Assembly (NCBI RefSeq): GCF_949987515.2
Contig: NC_082702.1
Location: 55,955,600 to 56,019,599 of the forward strand
Reading direction: 5' to 3'
Length of the DNA: 64,000 bases
Source: Delphinus delphis
Lineage: Eukaryota; Chordata; Mammalia; Artiodactyla; Delphinidae
Shown in pieces: positions 12,511-24,600 of the stretch. The notes under the pieces were generated by a model, which saw nothing but the letters and a program-made list of their open reading frames with translations, did not search any database and was not told where the DNA came from. Made by a program: the position numbers and the translations under genes. Position 1 is the stretch's first letter; every line of letters begins with the position of its first letter.

Positions 12511-14644
12511 TGCTGAGCCTGACCTCCAGGCCCCGTGGCCGGCAGCACCTCCTGCCCTCCCTGTTCACACCGTCCGTGGAGGAGGAGAGGGGCCGAGGGG
12601 GGCCTGGGCCGAGCTTCCGGGACATGGCGTCCATCGGGCTCCACGGCCCTCCAGTGGCTGGCTGGGTGCTGGCTTGGCCGAGAAAGGACTCTTGTTAGGA
12701 ACCTGTGTTTTCTAGTGACCCGCCTGCTGGGGCAGGGACCCTGCGCCCCGCTGGGTTCTCGGGTTTCTCTGGTGGGCTTGCGGTGCCTGTGGGCATGTGG
12801 TTCCCACCCTCTCCCCTGTTCTTCCAGAAAGAGGAGGCCACGCGGGGTCAGCCTCGGGTTGGTGCCGCCCCGGCCGCTCAGGGGCCCTGTCGCCCCGCGT
12901 GGCGCCGCCCACGTGACCCGCCGGCAGCTGGGAGGCCAGCCTGGGCACAGGGGCGCTTGTGCAGGTCCTTTATTTCCGAGGTGCGAGCCCTCTCCCGAGA
13001 GAACGGTGTTCCCTCGAACTTGCGCCTGCCTCAGTACTGCCTTTTAGGCGCCCCTCACCCCATCCCTGCCGTGGCCGTTTATGCGGCCGAGCCCCCAAGA
13101 TCTCTTTTGCCCCCCGCCCGGCGAGAGGGCGATGGTGGCCGCAGCCCGGCTCTCCGGGACCCTGGGTTCAGGGCGTGTGTCGGCGCCCGCGGCCTCTCCT
13201 GGCTAGTTCTGGGGGCAGGGCAGGTCTCAGGGGCCCACCCCTGCCTGGCCACCGGTGGGGTCCCCAGTGTTCACCTGGCTACCCACGGGGACAGGCATGG
13301 AAGCAGGTTGCAGTTAGACTCGAGTTGGACCGTATGCAGAGTGCTGCAGAGGTGGCGTGGGCTCTGGGGGTTGCGGAGAGCCCCTTGGGGTGGGGACCGT
13401 GGCCTGGGGGCAGCACATGTTCCTGCTCTGTCATCTTCTGGGACACTCTGCTTGTGCGCTCTTACCCCTCCCATGACTCCCCAGGTCCCCTCCCCAGGTG
13501 ACCCCGGGTGTTCCCTGGAGCCGTCCCTCCTAGGTCTCCGTCTGGGGCTTCGCAAGTTCGTTTACCTCTCCCTGCACCCAGCCCGTTGCCCGTGCCACCC
13601 GCGAGGCCGTGTGCCTTGATCTACGCCTCTCGAGTGTACCCACGGTGAGGGAGCGGGGATGAGACAGGTGCCCCTGAGAGGGCAGGAGGAGTTAACCGAA
13701 GACTTACGGCACTGTTCACGCCCGCCCGCGAGGGAGCCCGGCCGATGTCAGTGGGGCGCGTGGGGCCGGGTGAAGGTTGAAGGGCCGGGGGCTCACGGGA
13801 AGGCCTCTGATGTCACTCCTGGCGGGTGGCGGCTCCTTGGCCCGCGAGGCACCTGAACCTGGACCCCCGTGGGAAGGGGGCTTCCCCTGGACAGCGGTTT
13901 AGACCTGCGGTCGCGGGTCTTCTAGCGTCTAGGCGGGGTTTGCACCGGGCGAGACGGCAGCAGGGTCTGCGGATGGCTGTGTTCTCTGCCTGTTTCTCTC
14001 CTCTGAGGCGCCTTCTCAGTGCAGACCCGCTGGGTGCCTGTGGCTTTGGGATTCAAGGGGGGACGGTTGCGGCGCAGGAGGGCTCCGGCCAACCCGCCTG
14101 GGACGATCCCGGATCTGTGCTGCCTGCCCGTACGAGCCTGTTTGCTTTTCTGGAAGGAAAAGGATGTGCTCTCTCCAGAGCGATGTGCTGAAGGCCTGGC
14201 GGAAGTGTGTTCGTCTTCGTGATCGTCAGTGGCTCAGCCGTTTCCCTTGCCTCTGGCGTTCTCTTTCTTGCGAGGACACTGGCCCCGCGCCTTGGTCTCC
14301 GTCCCCCACGCCTGTCGGGATGCTCTCAGATCTTCCGGAGAGGCTGTCGGCTCGGGCCGGGATGAGCCGTTGGGCATCTGGACTCACAGGGGTCCTGGGC
14401 ACAGCGGCTCTTCGCTTACGGAGCCGAGAGGGTGGGGCTGCCCGCGGACGCCGGGGTCGCGCCCCCGTTCTCTGCGCAGCGCTGGCTCTGCTCCGTTTCT
14501 CCTGTGCTGCCGGGGCCGCCGGCTCAGCTCCCGCTCCCCGCATGCCGCCCACTGGCACCGGCCCCCCAGGCCGCGCACACCCCGCTCCGGTGCCGGGCCC
14601 TCCTGCTCTCTGGGTGACTTCTGGTTCTTCTTTTCCTGTTTCAG

Positions 14645-14863
14645 GCATGAGCCATGAGCCCAAGTCCCCTTCACTAGGGATGCTTTCCACCGCGACCAGG
14701 ACCACCGCCACCGTCAACCCCCTCACCCCCTCGCCGCTCAATGGCGCCCTGGTGCCCAGTGGCAGCCCCGCCACCAGCAGCGCGCTGTCGGCCCAGGCCG
14801 CGCCGTCCTCCAGCTTTGCTGCCGCGCTGCGCAAGCTCGCCAAACAGGCGGAGGAGCCCAGAG
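14645..14863 (+). CDS. GSE1: GSE1 coding exon 1 of window (residues 1-72)
   Basis: The acceptor is a pyrimidine-rich tract ending in cag at 14642..14644, and the donor is gtaaga at 14864. The exon starts GC-ATG. Counting from the ATG at 14647 it encodes residues 1-72 plus one base of codon 73. The segment opens [13 protein letters not shown] and ends in [14 protein letters not shown], the well-conserved N-terminus of GSE1. It is rich in Ser, Thr, Pro and Ala, suggesting disorder. In the human form I recall, the protein starts three residues earlier in an upstream exon; the GC before the ATG fits that splice. The frame is also open upstream to 14164, so translation upstream of 14647 is possible but unproven. 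Confidence 0.95.
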
Positions 14864-15494
14864 GTAAGAGGCGCGCCCGCCGGGCGGCTCCACGAAGCGG
14901 GGGAGAGAGCGGCCCCTTCCTTCCTGCCCAGGCCTTGCGGCTCCTGCGCTCGGGGGGCACAGCCGGTCCCACGAGCCGCCGCCCCGCACGTGCACGGGCT
15001 CTGGGGGCGGGGCCGCTCCCGCCCACGTGCTTGCACGCCCGCGTCTACACGTGCTGGCTTTTCTCGTGCTGCCTCGTTCTGGCGGGGACCGCGCTGCCTG
15101 ACCCCCGCCCGTCCGGTGAGCCCAGCGGCCCCAGCAGCTCTGCTTGCTCCTGCTTCCCGCGCTCCCTGCTCCTCTGTCCTTCTTTGGCTGTAGGACCACC
15201 GAGGGGGCGTCCGGCAGCTGTGGCTTCAGAGGGTGGATGTGCTGCACCCCGATACGTCCCTCAGGAGCCCCCAGCCTGCCCCGGGGGCCTCTTCCCAGGT
15301 GGCGTGTTTCCCGGGAGACCGGGAGCACCAGGCCTTGATACCCCCTCCAGACGTGGCAGGGAGCAGGGTCTCTGGAAACCCTCTTTATCCCGAGTGCCCC
15401 AAAGTGGGAGCGCAGCTTAATCCGTCCAAGGCAGGGGTCTTGGGGTGGCATGGACAGGTGTCCCCCAGAGGTCCGGAGCCCCAGCTCCTGGTGG

Positions 15495-15620
15495 GCAGTG
15501 ACGTGCTCTGTGACTTTGGGCAAGTGCTGACCCTCTCTGAGCTTCCGCCTTCCTGTTTATAAGACGAGGCTCACTACAGCTCTGGCTCCGGGCACTTCTA
15601 GGGCTGTTAGTCCAAGGGCT
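15495..15620 (+). repeat. MIR relic
   Basis: gtgactttgggcaagtgctg and accctctctgagcttccgcc match the MIR core region. Confidence 0.6.
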
Positions 15621-17317
15621 GCTGTTTGGATGAGTGGGGCTGGCAGGCAGTTTGCAACCAGGGCTGCTGGGAGGCCTGGGCCGTTGCGGGTTCTGGGGCA
15701 GGCCTCTTAGGCACCCTCTGGACTCACTGCTTGGAGGCAGGGGGTCGGCCTCCCGGGCGGAGGAAGCAGAGACCCTGGGTGCCTCTGCCGGCCATCTGCC
15801 TTGCCCCAAATGTCCAGGGCTTGGCGTCCTGGCTTCCAGGCCCTCTGGGGCACCCAAAGAACACGTGTGCGGGAACTCTGTCTTTGTGGACTCTGGGGTC
15901 TCTAGCTCAGCAGAGCGGACATTTGCCCTGACCGGGGTGGCTGGGGGTCTGCTGATTTCTGAATCTGACTTGTCTCCACACCCTTGCTGATCACGTGGTT
16001 GTTGGACGGAGGAGGAATGTGAGGGGGGTAGACAGGAGTTGACGGGCGGCGTGGATGTGACCCAGGAGCGAAGGCCTTCGGGGCCCGGTTTCTGCATCGC
16101 TAGGGATCGCCCTCACTGCTGGTGTCCGCCTGCCCTGGGCTGTTCTGTCCACCCAGACAGACCTTCCCAGTCCCTGCACGCATGCCCCTCCTTGCCCACC
16201 ACGGGACTCCTTGGCCACGCGGCCGGAGAGCAGAGATACGGTGAGCTGCGTGCCGGCGAGGCCCCCAGAACAGACGTCCTGGGCTGGCTGCGAGCACCCC
16301 GGGAGCAGCGTGCACAGTGGCACCCTGAGCTGGGGCCGAGACTTGGGGGTCTCTTCAGAGTCGACGCGAAGCCCCCAGGGCAGAACTTGGTCCCTGCTTT
16401 GGCGTCTTCCCGGCATTCCAGGAGGCGGAGAAACAGGGCTGTCGCAGCTTTCAAAGACAACTGTCAGCACGTGGGAGGCACTGGGGCCGTCTGGCTGAGC
16501 CACCCCCGAGCGTCAGGGCTTCAGCCAACAGCTGTGTCCGCTCCCGGGCAGCTGGGCTCATCCTGGGGCGACGCCCCCCGTCTGTAGAGGATGTGGCAGT
16601 GAAAGGGCGCGTTTCCCTCCTTGCCGAGTGGGCGGTGGAGAGGTCTGCGGGCGTGGCTCACACGAGAGCCTGCCTTGGTGGCCTCCGTCTCCTCTCTGCT
16701 GCCCCAGGCTGGCCCCAGCGTCCGGCTCGAATAATGGGCCGGTGGACAGCCCGCGTGCCGGAGATGGCCGGGCCTCGCCGGCCGGGAGCAGCATGTGCCG
16801 TTGTGGAGCGGACCCTGCTCCCCGGGGGCTGCGATCTGGGTGTTCTACGTGACGCCCGGGAGCTTTGTGACAGAATCAGGAGAGAGAGGAGAGGGGCGAG
16901 CCACGCTGGCCTGAGCTTGTGCTGTCCGCCGCTGGTTGACCCGAGGCTATTCCCATCGTTCTGATGAGAAAGCCGAGGTTTGGGTGGGGGGGGTGCTCAG
17001 TATTTGGACCCTGGGCTGCCCTGATGCTCGAGTTACTCTGTGTGTGTCTTGGGGACTTGTGACCTCATTTCTGACTCTGGGGGCCCCAGGCAAAGTCTGG
17101 AGTTTAAAGCAGCAGTGATGAGGTTCATTGGCAGTGCACCGTCTCGTGCACCCCAGTGGGGCTCTGGTTTGAAGAAATGAGCTCAGTTACTCTCTGGAGC
17201 ATCCTCTGGGCCACATCCCATGCCTGGCCCCCATTTTTCTCACGGAGTTGCCCCAGCTCTGATGGGCTGTCTCCTGTCTGTAGAATTGGCTGGCAGCCCA
17301 GAGTCGTCGGCCCATTG

Positions 17318-17400
17318 TACAGGTGGGGAAGCTGAGGCTCAGAGAGGTCAGGTCATGGGCGTGAGGTCACACAGCTGGTGAGGACATGCCCTGTGCTCCT
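17318..17400 (-). repeat. MIR relic, reversed
   Basis: gtggggaagctgaggctcag followed by aggtcacacagctggtgag is the reversed MIR core. Confidence 0.6.
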
Positions 17401-17744
17401 CAACTGCTGCTTCTTCAGCCTTTCCAAGTGGATATGGAGAGCCGGACTTAGGACGGCAAGACTGAGTGCATGGTCCTGGCTGGGGGGGCACCCCCTTCCC
17501 ACCCCCCAACACCCACCACAGTGGTGCAGGGAGCCCTGGGGGGGGGGACTCTGTGCTCCCCACAGAGCGGGGGACAGGGTGGAGATGTGGGCTGTCAGCT
17601 TCTGGAAGCCTGGGGGCTGTAGGGGCACAGGGGGGAGAGCCAGCAGCCCCCCAGCTCCCCTGCCTGCCTCTCCACAGGGGACCAGAGAGCCCAAGGGGGG
17701 CGTTTGCTGGGCTTGGTGATGGCGGGGGTGGGGGTTGATTTTTT

Positions 17745-17900
17745 TTTGCTGGTTAATAACTTCTTAAGGTATAATTCGCGTCCCGGAAAATTCATCTTTT
17801 AAAGGACACAGTTCAGCGGGTTTTTGTGCATTCAGAGTTCTGCGACCATCACTCTTAATTCTAGCATGTTTTGTCACCTCTAAAAGCAACCCTGTCCCCA
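17745..17900 (+). mobile_element. Old L1 3'-end relic
   Basis: Similar phrases to the copy at 59165 (aggtataattcgcgtc, acacagttcagcgggttttt, gcgaccatcactcttaattc), strongly diverged. It ends next to the 55-bp minisatellite. Confidence 0.55.
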
Positions 17901-17958
17901 CGACGCCCCCGGCCCTGGCAGCCAGGACCCGCTGTCTGGACACTTGTCGCCTGTGGGT

Positions 17959-18125
17959 GCACGCAGCCCCGCGGCTGGCTTCCGCTCAGACCGGTGTTTG
18001 CAGGGCTGTCCACGCACGCAGCCCCGCGGCTGGCTTCCGCTCAGACCGGTGTTTGCAGGGCTGTCCGCGCACGCAGCCCCGCGGCTGGCTTCCGCTCTCA
18101 GACTGGTGTTTGCAGGGCTGTCCAC
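17959..18125. repeat. 55-bp minisatellite, three copies
   Basis: Units begin gcacgcagccccgcggctgg at 17959, 18014 and 18069 (55, 55 and 57 bp). The third has a 2-bp insertion and a few substitutions. A partial fourth start follows at 18126. Confidence 0.95.
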
Positions 18126-18224
18126 GCACGGCACACTTCTCGCGGGTGGTTGGCACCGCACACCTGGCACCAGGTGTGTGAGGAGGTGGACCCAGCAAGG
18201 GCTCTCCCCTCCCGCATCGCGGCA

Positions 18225-18300
18225 GTGAGCGTTTATCGAGCACCTGCGGAGTACAGGGCAGTCTCCCGCTGCGTTCCCAGCATAGCCCTGGCCTCTGTTC
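18225..18300 (-). repeat. MIR-like relic, reversed
   Basis: gtgagcgtttatcgagcacc resembles the reversed end of MIR. Short. Confidence 0.35.
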
Positions 18301-19164
18301 TCTGTCCGTCCTGCTGGTGGGCAAAGCTGAGAGCTTCGGGCTCCCTGGTGTCCCAAGCCGTAGTCAGCAGAGGGGACTCTGGGAACTCCACGGCCTCCTG
18401 CCCCACCCTGACATCCGTGTCCACCTTCCCGGAGAAGGGAGCCACCGCCTCTGCCGCAGCTGTCCCTCCCTAAGGGCGAGGCCCCCGTCTCTTCGGGGTG
18501 ACCCAGGACCCCATGGCTGACCCCAGAGGGCCCTGTCCCCAAGGGCAGAGGTCCCAGGTGGAGCAGGTACGGCGTCCCCTCCTGCACAGGGAGGTGGTGG
18601 GAGAGGCGGGCCCGACGGCAGAGCCAAGACAGCCGAGGCCACAGCCCCGCCCCCCCCCCCCCAGGCCCCTCCTGCTGCCCGGCCCGTGCTGGTCAGCCGG
18701 GGGCCGCCTGGGTGCTGGCCGCAGCCCTGGGCGCCTCCGGCTGCCTCGTGACCCTCTCCTCCGGCCCCGCCGCCCCCCACGCTGTGGAAGCGTCTTACCC
18801 CGAGCCGTGGCCCAGCTCTCCCCTCTGCTTCCCCGGCTGATGTCTTTCCTCATGTCGTGTCTCCAGGCTGCAGTTTAAAAATCCAGTTCAGAGCAAGTAA
18901 TCCACATGCCCATCATTTGCTCTGCCCCCAGAGAGAGGATGCGAGGAGGAGACGTTGGCCCCTGCTGGGTTTTCATCTTTCCTGAGGCTTCTTTGCAGCC
19001 CCAAGGTCCTGCTCCGTGCCCGTCGGCCAGCGGGGGACCGGGTGTCTTTCCCTGGGGGACTCGAAGGGCCTGCCTGTCCGGGGAGGGGGAGGGGCCATAT
19101 CTGCCTGACCCTGTAACCCACTCTGACACGGGCGCCCAGCAGGGTGGACACGGACACCGGCAGA

Positions 19165-19440
19165 TTCTGGTTCACGCCCTTGCTGTGTGGCCTGGGCACG
19201 GTGCTCTACCTCTCTGAGCTGCCTTGTGTCCTCAGGATGAGGGTAGCGTCTAGGGACTTCCCTGGTGGTCCAGTGGTTAGGGCTTGGTGCTTCCAATGCA
19301 GGGGACGTGGGTCCGATCCCTGGTCTGGGAACTAAGATCCCGCGTGCCTCACGGCACAGCCAAAAATAAAAAAGGTAAAAAACAACAGAGGCTGAGGATA
19401 ACGTCTCTACTGCGTAGATTTTGCCGACGTAGGAAGAACA
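19165..19440 (+). repeat. MIR relic split by a CHR SINE
   Basis: cttgctgtgtggcctgggca, then ctctacctctctgagctgcc and a degraded continuation after the SINE at 19252..19392 follow MIR order. Confidence 0.5.
19252..19392 (+). mobile_element. Short CHR-type SINE inserted in a MIR relic
   Basis: The head gggacttccctggtggtcca and an A-rich tail (aaaaataaaaaagg) are present, but it is only about 140 bp. The duplication is tgagggtagcgtct (19238..19251) versus tgaggataacgtct (19393..19406). Flanking MIR-like sequence resumes after the insert. Confidence 0.88.
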
Positions 19441-20026
19441 CGCTAGCTCCAGGTGCGGCGCCGTGTGCAGCAGATGAGATCCACCCACGCCGTCACCCCA
19501 ACCCTGGCCATCCCCACCTTCCCCCACCCCTGCGGTGCGGCCAGGGCTTGAGGGGCCGGGAAAGGAAGGCGAGTGCTTCCATGGCTGAGAGCGGGGCTGA
19601 GTTGCTGCGCACGTGTCTCGAGGCCCAGATTGACCCCGTTTGGGGAGAGCCCGTCCTGTCCGGGCCGGAGGAGTTGCCACGGCTGCTCCCAGACGTCCTG
19701 ACAGCGTGGGTGCGCGCAGGCCCAGGGCATCCGCTCCCTGTCACTTCAACTCTCGTCTTGCCTCTTTGGAGAAAGGGAGTCCCAGGCCGTGACCAGGCCC
19801 ACACAGCACGTTCCGGAAGGAGCCTCGGGCTGAAGGTTTGGGCCCCACGTTGGTCCCGGCTGTACCCGTGGGACCCTTCGGCAGTGACAGGCCGGGGCCC
19901 CCTTGACTGAGGCGTCCCGCAGCAGTGCCCTTGGCGTCTATCTTCGGCCCCTTTGCCGGCGGGGCGGCGCGGAAGGAGCAGGGTGGGCTCCAAAGCCACA
20001 CGGCCTGTGCACATCCCACGTGTCCC

Positions 20027-20144
20027 GTCCCTCCCAGCGGGGTGTGGGGGGCACCGAGCGGCCTCAGGGAGCTGGTCTCCCGTCCGTCCCTCCCAGCGGG
20101 GTGTGGGGGGCACCGAGTGGCCTCAGGGAGCTGGTCTCCCGAGG
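20027..20144. repeat. 59-bp tandem duplication
   Basis: Two adjacent copies beginning gtccctcccagcggggtgtg at 20027 and 20086, differing at a handful of bases. Confidence 0.92.
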
Positions 20145-21824
20145 GCACGAGCACCGTTTTCGCCGCCTGCAAGAGAAGTGACTGACGGACCCCGGCTTTG
20201 TTTGGACCCGACGCAAGCAGGCTGGCAAGGGCGGCGCGGGCCAGGACCCCGAGCCCAGGCGGGAGGGAGCGTGCTTTTCTGCAGGCGTGTTTGCCGGCCG
20301 CCGGCCTCACCTCATCTTGTCGCTGGCTTTGCGGGTGGGTCTGGTTTCCCTGGGGCCCCTGGAGGAGGCGGGAGCATCCCTCCCTCTGTCGGGGTTGGAG
20401 GTGGGACTCTGCCCGCCAGTGGTGCCTCACTCAGCCGGCCTGAGTCAGGAGGGGGGGGCGGCGCCCCTGTTCTGCCGTCTGAAGCCTGCCTCTTCCAAAG
20501 AACGCAGCGAAACAAGTGAGCGGACACGCGTGTGTGTCAGTCGTGTGGCCACAGGGCTCGGCGGGGCTGGGCTTCCCAGCGTGTCTGCAGCCCCGTCTGG
20601 CTCGTGGCGCAGGTGTGAGCGTACAGGGGTGTCCTCGGTGCCCCGCCCTCCTTCTCTGTGCTCGGGGCCGGGGATTCAGAGGAGAGGGGGGCTTGCGCCT
20701 GCCCTGATGGGGGCTGCCCGGCCCTGAGACACTGGGACAAGAGGCCTCCCCGGGCCGTGTCGCTGCAACAGCGACTTTTCCCGTCCCCCCCCGAAGCCCC
20801 CTCCGCCTTCTCGCCCCCAGTTCCTCTCCTGTCCCTGGATGCGCCCCCTCTCGGCCCCTTGTGCCCCTCAGCACAGCGGAAGCCCACCGTCCTCCCAGCC
20901 CCCGTCCTGCTCATCACCACATCATGGGCCCCTGGAAGTGTGTCTTGTAAGAAGGACCACACCTTGCCTTTGCTGGCTGGGGTTTAGTGACGGTCCTGTG
21001 ACGCTACGTTGGGGCAGGTGTGCCCCGCCCGCTGGTGGCATGAGGTGGGGTGAGGGCTCCTGGGAGGGGGCTTTGGGTGGACGGGCCTCTGACTGTTCCC
21101 ACGCCGTGGAGGAGCTGGCAGGCAGGCCGGGAGGGCCTCTTCCAGGAAGGGAAGCGGGCAGAGGGCAGCCCTGCGGCTCTTTCTCGGGGGGTTCTCCCTG
21201 AGCCCACAGGTGGGTGGGGCCATTGCATGTGCCGTGTGCCCGGCTGTCGCCGCTGCACCCGGCCTGCGGGGAGTCCAGGGGGTCCCCCACCTCCTTCCCC
21301 GCCTCCATGTGATGATGGTGGGGATCTGCACGTGCTCGTGGCTGGCGGGTCCCTGCCTGCACCGAGTGAAAGTCTGGGCGAGGCTCGGCCCGGCGGGGGG
21401 ACCCCTGCTGCTTGGCGCTCGCTCCGGAATCTGTCGCACCCACCTCCGGCCGGCACCTGGGCTGGCCCTGTGGTGCTGCGGCTTTGGCCACGGGAGGGGG
21501 CGTCTTGGGAAGGCGTCCCAGGGGTCCTCCTTTAGGGAGCACATCAGGTGACCGTTGTCCCTCATCGGCTCTCCGTCCCTCCCCGGGTGAGGCGGCCTGA
21601 CTCAGTGCAGGCTTGTGCCCGGGGAGAGGGAGGGCTGTGCGGTGGCACTGAGATCACACTCTGCAGTGCGCCGGGCAGGGTTGGTCCCGGCACAGGAGCC
21701 GTTGTTTAGGGCGCCCAGTGGGTGCTTCAGGTCGTTCGGGTGGCATCTAGGGAGCTGACATGCTGTACTTGTGTTTCCAGGCTTATCTTCATCTCCCCTC
21801 ACAGCGACTTCGGTATCTCAGCTG

Positions 21825-22200
21825 TTAATTACATGGGCTCAGGGGGCCTCGGGCGCTAATCCGCGAGGTCAGATGACAGAGGTGACGCGGAGCGCTGTGC
21901 ACCCGCGCGGGGCTCGCTGCCGCCTGCCGTGTACCGCCGGTTCATTACAGCTGGCGCCGCCCTGAGAACGGGGTCGGGGGCGATCGCGCTAATTGGCGGT
22001 TGCGTGGTCAGGCATCGATCTGGCTGCCGAGCGAGGCGTCCGGCCCGCCCCTGAGGGACGAGGCTGCTAATTGCCCGTGGCCTCCGGGCGGGCAGGGGCA
22101 CCTGGCCCCCAGGCTCCGTCTCTCGCCCTCCCCTCCTCCTTCCTCACTCACTGCCCAGCGCTTGGAAACGATGCTGATGCGTGGAGACCTGCTAATGGCG
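21825..22200. promoter_or_regulatory. Second candidate enhancer with TAAT cores
   Basis: A TTAATTAC (21825) plus gctaat cores near 21855, 21988, 22066 and 22190, and an attac near 21943, stand out in a CpG-rich intronic background. Regulatory role is inference. Confidence 0.35.
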
Positions 22201-24484
22201 TGGGGCGGGGGCTGGGAGGCCGGAGGGGGGTGATCTGAGAGGTGGGCGGGGACGGGGGAGCGGCGGGGTCGGGAGCCAGGTGGCCCTGAGTCTCTGTGCT
22301 CAGGTGGCGTGGCCACCGGGCCCTCCTGGCTGTGAGGCCCCAGGGGCTGGCACAGGCTGGGGCTCTGAAGTGTCTGCTCCAGCTTCCCCCCCGTCTGCCC
22401 GGCCCCTCGAGGAGCAGAGCCCACCTGGCCTTGACCCCACCGTTTTCTCCAGGCAGTGCAGCCTCTCCCTTGACTGGTGGGGTTCTCGGTGTGTTTGTTT
22501 TCTTTCTTTTCGCTCCCTCTACCCCCAGGCGGAGTTTACACAGGGCGGCCCGGGGTGCAGGCTGGGTACACGGTAGGTCCTCCTGCTTGGTGGCCGAGAG
22601 CTCTGGTGGCTTTTCACCCCCTCCCCGCTGTGTCCTTCCGGCTGCTGGTGGACGTGGCGGGAGTTTCTCGTAGGGGCCGCCCGCCTGCGTGTTTGGTGGA
22701 CGGCAGCCTGCTTTGCTGGGGCCCCAGGAGCGGGGTTACCGTGCCAGGGCGTGGGCGGCGGTGGGGAGACAGATGCTCCCAGTTTCTCCAAGTTGCACAA
22801 ACCTGGTGAGCGCTCAGGGTACAGGGGTTTCCCGGCCTGGTCAGCCCGCCGCCTGCCTCCTGCTTCTCCCTGGAAGCTGGCTTCTCGGGTGGGCCCCGCC
22901 AACCTGGCAGACACAGCTCGTTTCAAAACTTTGGCGGCTGTCCCACTGGGAAAGGAAGGCCGCCGACGTTGTCGCCTGTCGGCTGTCCCCAGGCGGGCGG
23001 TACTGACAGCTGACCGAGGCTGGAACTTGCCCCACGGCTGGGATCCTGACCTGGTGCTGGGTCTCGGTGGTTGGCCCGGCCGACTTGGGGTTGCAGAATT
23101 GTGTGGGCTGCGGTCGGCGGATCTGTTTGGGGAATCGGGGGTCACACGTCAGGGGCAGCAGCCTTCAGGTGCCTCCTCACTGCCCACTGGCCGGGCACTG
23201 ACGGTGAGGGCTGCAGGTGAAGGGGGCACCTGGCCTCAGCATCGTTCTTGGGGCTGGCGAGCGGCTCGGCTGGGGGCAGGTCTGGCTGGCCCGGGTGTCT
23301 CCCCGTGGGGCTGCCCCGTACAGTTGTTCAAGCTGTGCACAAGCGTAGGGAAGCACGCTGCTCAGGGCGAAGCTCTGTCCCAGCGTCCGTGGGGCCTCGG
23401 CTTCCGACCACTCTGCCTCCTGGTCACTGCTGAGCCCGCGCCTCGACGGTCGGGGCCTCTGGGGCAGAGGGAGGGGTGACTGTCTCCCAGCACCCTGAGC
23501 TGTAGGCTGCCGTGCCTCCCCTTCAAGCAGAGGTTTGATCAGGTAGCAGGAGTGTGCCCACTCGAGATGGTTTGGAGAAAAGACGCGAGTCTTGGTCCCG
23601 GGGACCCAGGAAGGTTCTGAACAAAATCCAGGGAGGATGTGCTGCTTGCGGAGGGGGGAGTCTGTGCTGGCCCCAGCTTCCCCCCCCCGCCCCGAGGCCC
23701 CGGGTGCCCCAAGTGGGGCTCCCGCAGACAGACGCCGCCCAGTTGAGCCCGTCAGAGGGGAGCTCTGCAAGGTGGCGCATGTCCAGGCTGCTGCTTGGGG
23801 CTGTCGTCAGCAGGCTCCTCGGCCAGGTCCACCCCCTCGGGCCGCCCGAGCTCACACAACCCCCCGTGACAATGGGCGAGCGCGGTACCTGGGACGAGCT
23901 GAAGTTCTGCTGTGTAGTAAAATCTGGGGGTCCCCTGTCTGGCCTGCCCCAGATTCAGGGCCCTGGGTGCTCTCCGTGGCTCTCAGGTGCGGTGGGGTTT
24001 GTGTCGGGGGCCTGTGGGCCATGGGGCCTCGGCGGGGGGTCATGTGAGGGGTCTCCTCTGTCCCCAGACTGCAGCCCAGAGCAGTGCGGGGTGTGGATGT
24101 GCACACGGCCGAATCTCGTTGGGCCTGGGTGTGACTCTCGGGGACCCCAGGACCAGGCCCTGCCGGCAGCTCCAGCCCTCAGGGGCCACTCTGCTGCCCG
24201 CCTGCCGGGATAGATATCCCACCGGGCGGTGACGTTGGGCGCTGGGGGTAGGGGAGGGGGGACGCACCTCCACCCCTCGCTCACAGGCGGCCCCGCCCCT
24301 CGCGGGAGGAGCAGCTGCCGGCCAACCTGGCTGCAAATGGGTGACTTCCTCCCAGCCCGCCAGGCCCCGCCCTCTCCTCCCACCCCACGCACCACCACGA
24401 CCTTGTGCCCCTGCCAGGAGCTAAACCAATCCCATCCTCCTGCCACCCTCCACACCACCCCCTTCGGGGGACAGCACATGGGGG

Positions 24485-24600
24485 TGATGCTGAGGGTGGG
24501 GCTTCTTTTGGAGGTGATGTAAATCAGATAATGGTGTCGTTTCCACAACGCTGTGAATGTGCCCAAAACCACCGACCTGTATGCTTTCAGCGCCGGATCG
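24485..24600 (+). mobile_element. Possible L1 3'-terminal relic
   Basis: The phrases tttccacaacgctgtgaatg and caaaaccaccgacctgtatg resemble the end of L1 3' regions. It is short and diverged. Confidence 0.45.

Larger units (their letters stand above)
1..14644 (+). other. GSE1: GSE1 5' intron (no coding exon recognised)
   Basis: This is GC-rich DNA upstream of the first coding exon seen. It holds three CHR SINEs with target-site duplications (3180, 5363 and 6031), several MIR relics, a poly-T run near 2360, and a TAAT-rich candidate regulatory block at 8525..9070. Further TAAT-containing stretches lie near 30, 9775 and 10285. The many open frames have no recognisable protein similarity and no exon-like boundaries. 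They are expected by chance in GC-rich DNA. An untranslated alternative first exon could be hidden here, and I cannot exclude one. Confidence 0.7.

Noticed and set aside
12705..13619. 304-codon plus-strand open frame in the 5' intron
   Set aside because: Composition is Pro/Gly/Arg-rich with no known motif and no splice or start context. It is expected by chance in CpG-rich DNA.
14226..15026. Long minus-strand open frame (266 codons) over the first GSE1 coding exon
   Set aside because: It is GC-driven, of low complexity (Ala/Arg/Gly/Pro), overlaps a true exon on the other strand and shows no recognisable domain.
17959..18125. CRISPR-like direct repeats
   Set aside because: The 55-bp units are directly adjacent with no unique spacers. 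This is a minisatellite in a vertebrate intron.
22519..23145. 208-codon minus-strand open frame
   Set aside because: Low-complexity translation without a motif, in intronic CpG-rich sequence.
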